64,000 nucleotides of DNA. Origin: Hetaerina americana. Lineage: Eukaryota; Arthropoda; Insecta; Odonata; Calopterygidae. The stretch is taken from NCBI GenBank assembly GCA_022747635.1, contig JAKTNV010000041.1:2728501-2792500 (forward strand). Direction: 5' to 3'. The stretch's first letter is position 1; every line of letters begins with the position of its first letter. Below are positions 63,194-64,000 of this stretch, in pieces. A program made the translations under genes and the position numbers. Under the pieces are notes generated by a model. It was not told where the DNA came from. It did not search any database and saw only the letters and a list, made by a program, of their open reading frames with translations.

Positions 63194-63416
63194 AATATAT
63201 AAAAAACACAGATGTAGATTTTTAGAATATAGAGACACAAAGAAAGGACACTCACAATTTGTTATTTTACGTTTCGACAGCACGGCTGTCGTCTTCAGAA
63301 CCTGGATTCTGAAGACGACAGCCGTGCTGTCGAAACGTAAAATAACAAATTGTGAGTGTCCTTTCTTTGTGTCTCTATATTCTAAAAATCTACATCTGTG
63401 TTTTTTATATATTTGT
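63191..63416. mobile_element. Perfect palindrome, 110-bp arms, of PLE ends with hammerhead-like cores
   Basis: Arms 63191-63300 and 63307-63416 appear to be exact reverse complements around a 6-nt spacer. Read outward each arm is TTCTGAAGA, C, GACAGC-CGT-GCTGTC hairpin, GAAACGTAAAATAAC, GTGAGTGTCCTTTCTTTGTG. The core CUGAAGA ... GAAA fits the hammerhead consensus. AT arrays lie on both sides. Confidence 0.9.
63309..63345 (+). ncRNA. Hammerhead-like core (right arm)
   Basis: CUGAAGA from 63309, one C, stem GACAGC / GCUGUC with loop CGU, GAAACGUAAAAU. The left arm carries the same on the minus strand. As elsewhere in this window there is one unpaired base before stem II. Stem III could form only with the opposite arm. 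Confidence 0.55.
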
Positions 63417-63445
63417 GTGTCGCCGAAGAGCGTTCCATTTCGAAG

Positions 63446-63450
<5 letters not shown>

Positions 63451-63519
<69 letters not shown>
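63451..63519. repeat. (AT)n microsatellite
   Basis: AT array right of the palindrome. Confidence 0.96.
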
Positions 63520-63521
<2 letters not shown>

Positions 63522-63566
63522 TATGTATATACATGTGTATATATATAATTATATATATACATAGAA

Positions 63567-63615
<49 letters not shown>
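63567..63615. repeat. (AT)n microsatellite
   Basis: AT array immediately before another PLE-like end. Confidence 0.96.
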
Positions 63616-63618
<3 letters not shown>

Positions 63619-64000
63619 GGATAGTTTCAGGGATGCAAATTATATATTAAACGGAGGAGCGGGATGGTTTTAGTCAACAAAACCCATGGAAACACATACA
63701 AATGTGACTCTTATGTATTCCAAGGTTTCGGTGCCCTAACTACCTTCATCTGGGAAAAGAAGGGACTCAGATAAGGATTTCCTTTCTATGAATCAATTTT
63801 TTATGTCTTTCATAAGAAAGACACTAGCGATACACATCCTCCACTGACACAGGGAAAAAGTTGGGCTTCGTCAGGGAACGGAAGCCAGGGACTCAAGCAA
63901 ACCGTGAAAGATCATGAGGGACAAGTGGGCAACCTGAATGAGTTGGGGACAAACTGATATGGTTATTACTTTGACCGAGCAATCAGAATTCTCGAACTTT
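63616..64000 (-). mobile_element. PLE-like 3' end running off the window
   Basis: Minus strand: CAGATGA, A, GGT ... ACC short hairpin, GAAACCTTGGAATACATAAG, then about 110 bp ending at the AT array. This is the layout of the other PLE ends. If it is a full element, its coding region would lie beyond 64000. The core deviates (CAGAUGA). Confidence 0.5.

Overview
The window looks like intergenic, transposon-saturated DNA from a large animal genome, most likely an arthropod. The reasons are multiple mariner (DD34D) elements, RTE/BovB-like and CR1/L2-group LINE relics, two GIY-YIG Penelope-like elements (PLEs), tRNA-derived SINEs and very abundant (AT)n microsatellites. I found no host protein-coding exon, rRNA or canonical tRNA that I can defend. 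The tRNA-like B-box sequences present all sit inside SINE-like repeats. Species cannot be named from this sequence.

Layout. 1-12.5 kb: RTE-like LINE fragments on both strands (45-1172 +, 5034-6705 -, 7095-8092 -, 10590-11125 -), a small PLE-type end between (AT)n runs (1210-1357), a CR1-like RT scrap and a CR1-like 3' end. 14-22.5 kb: a second LINE family (14285-15075), CR1-like relics, and a mariner lacking its catalytic domain with clear TIRs (18686-19438). 22.3-31.4 kb: a PLE terminal unit between (AT)n arrays, a long RTE-like copy (27683-30059), mariner relics and a tRNA-derived SINE with target-site duplication (31034-31361). 31.5-40.1 kb: three mariner derivatives, including a TA-flanked copy with about 150-bp inverted repeats (32825-34155) and a tail-outward palindromic copy (38934-40064), plus an inverted pair of SINE units (36608-37126). 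43-52 kb: two PLEs with RT and GIY-YIG domains. The one at 48796-51491 has 13-bp TSDs, duplicated pseudo-LTRs, an inverted pseudo-LTR tail and a hammerhead-like core. 52-57.5 kb: mostly unassigned, with a GC/CpG-rich stretch near 55.1 kb. 57.5-64 kb: SINEs, (AT)n arrays, several near-perfect palindromes made of PLE terminal sequence, an RTE-like copy with a largely open RT frame (60540-62807), and the end of another PLE-like unit running off the window.

How the parts relate. PLE, RTE, CR1 and SINE sequences repeatedly abut (AT)n arrays. Many short PLE units carry the same grammar: a (C/U)UGANGA-like core, a GC hairpin, GAAA, then a GTGAGTGTCC-like stretch. This fits hammerhead-bearing PLE pseudo-LTRs and small non-autonomous derivatives (retrozyme-like units) that repeatedly land in, or seed, (AT)n microsatellites. 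The most notable signals are this population of palindromic hammerhead-like units in AT arrays, the structurally complete PLE with its overlapping frames at an A_AAA_AAG heptamer, and the mariner whose 3' end has been replaced by an inverted copy of its 5' end.
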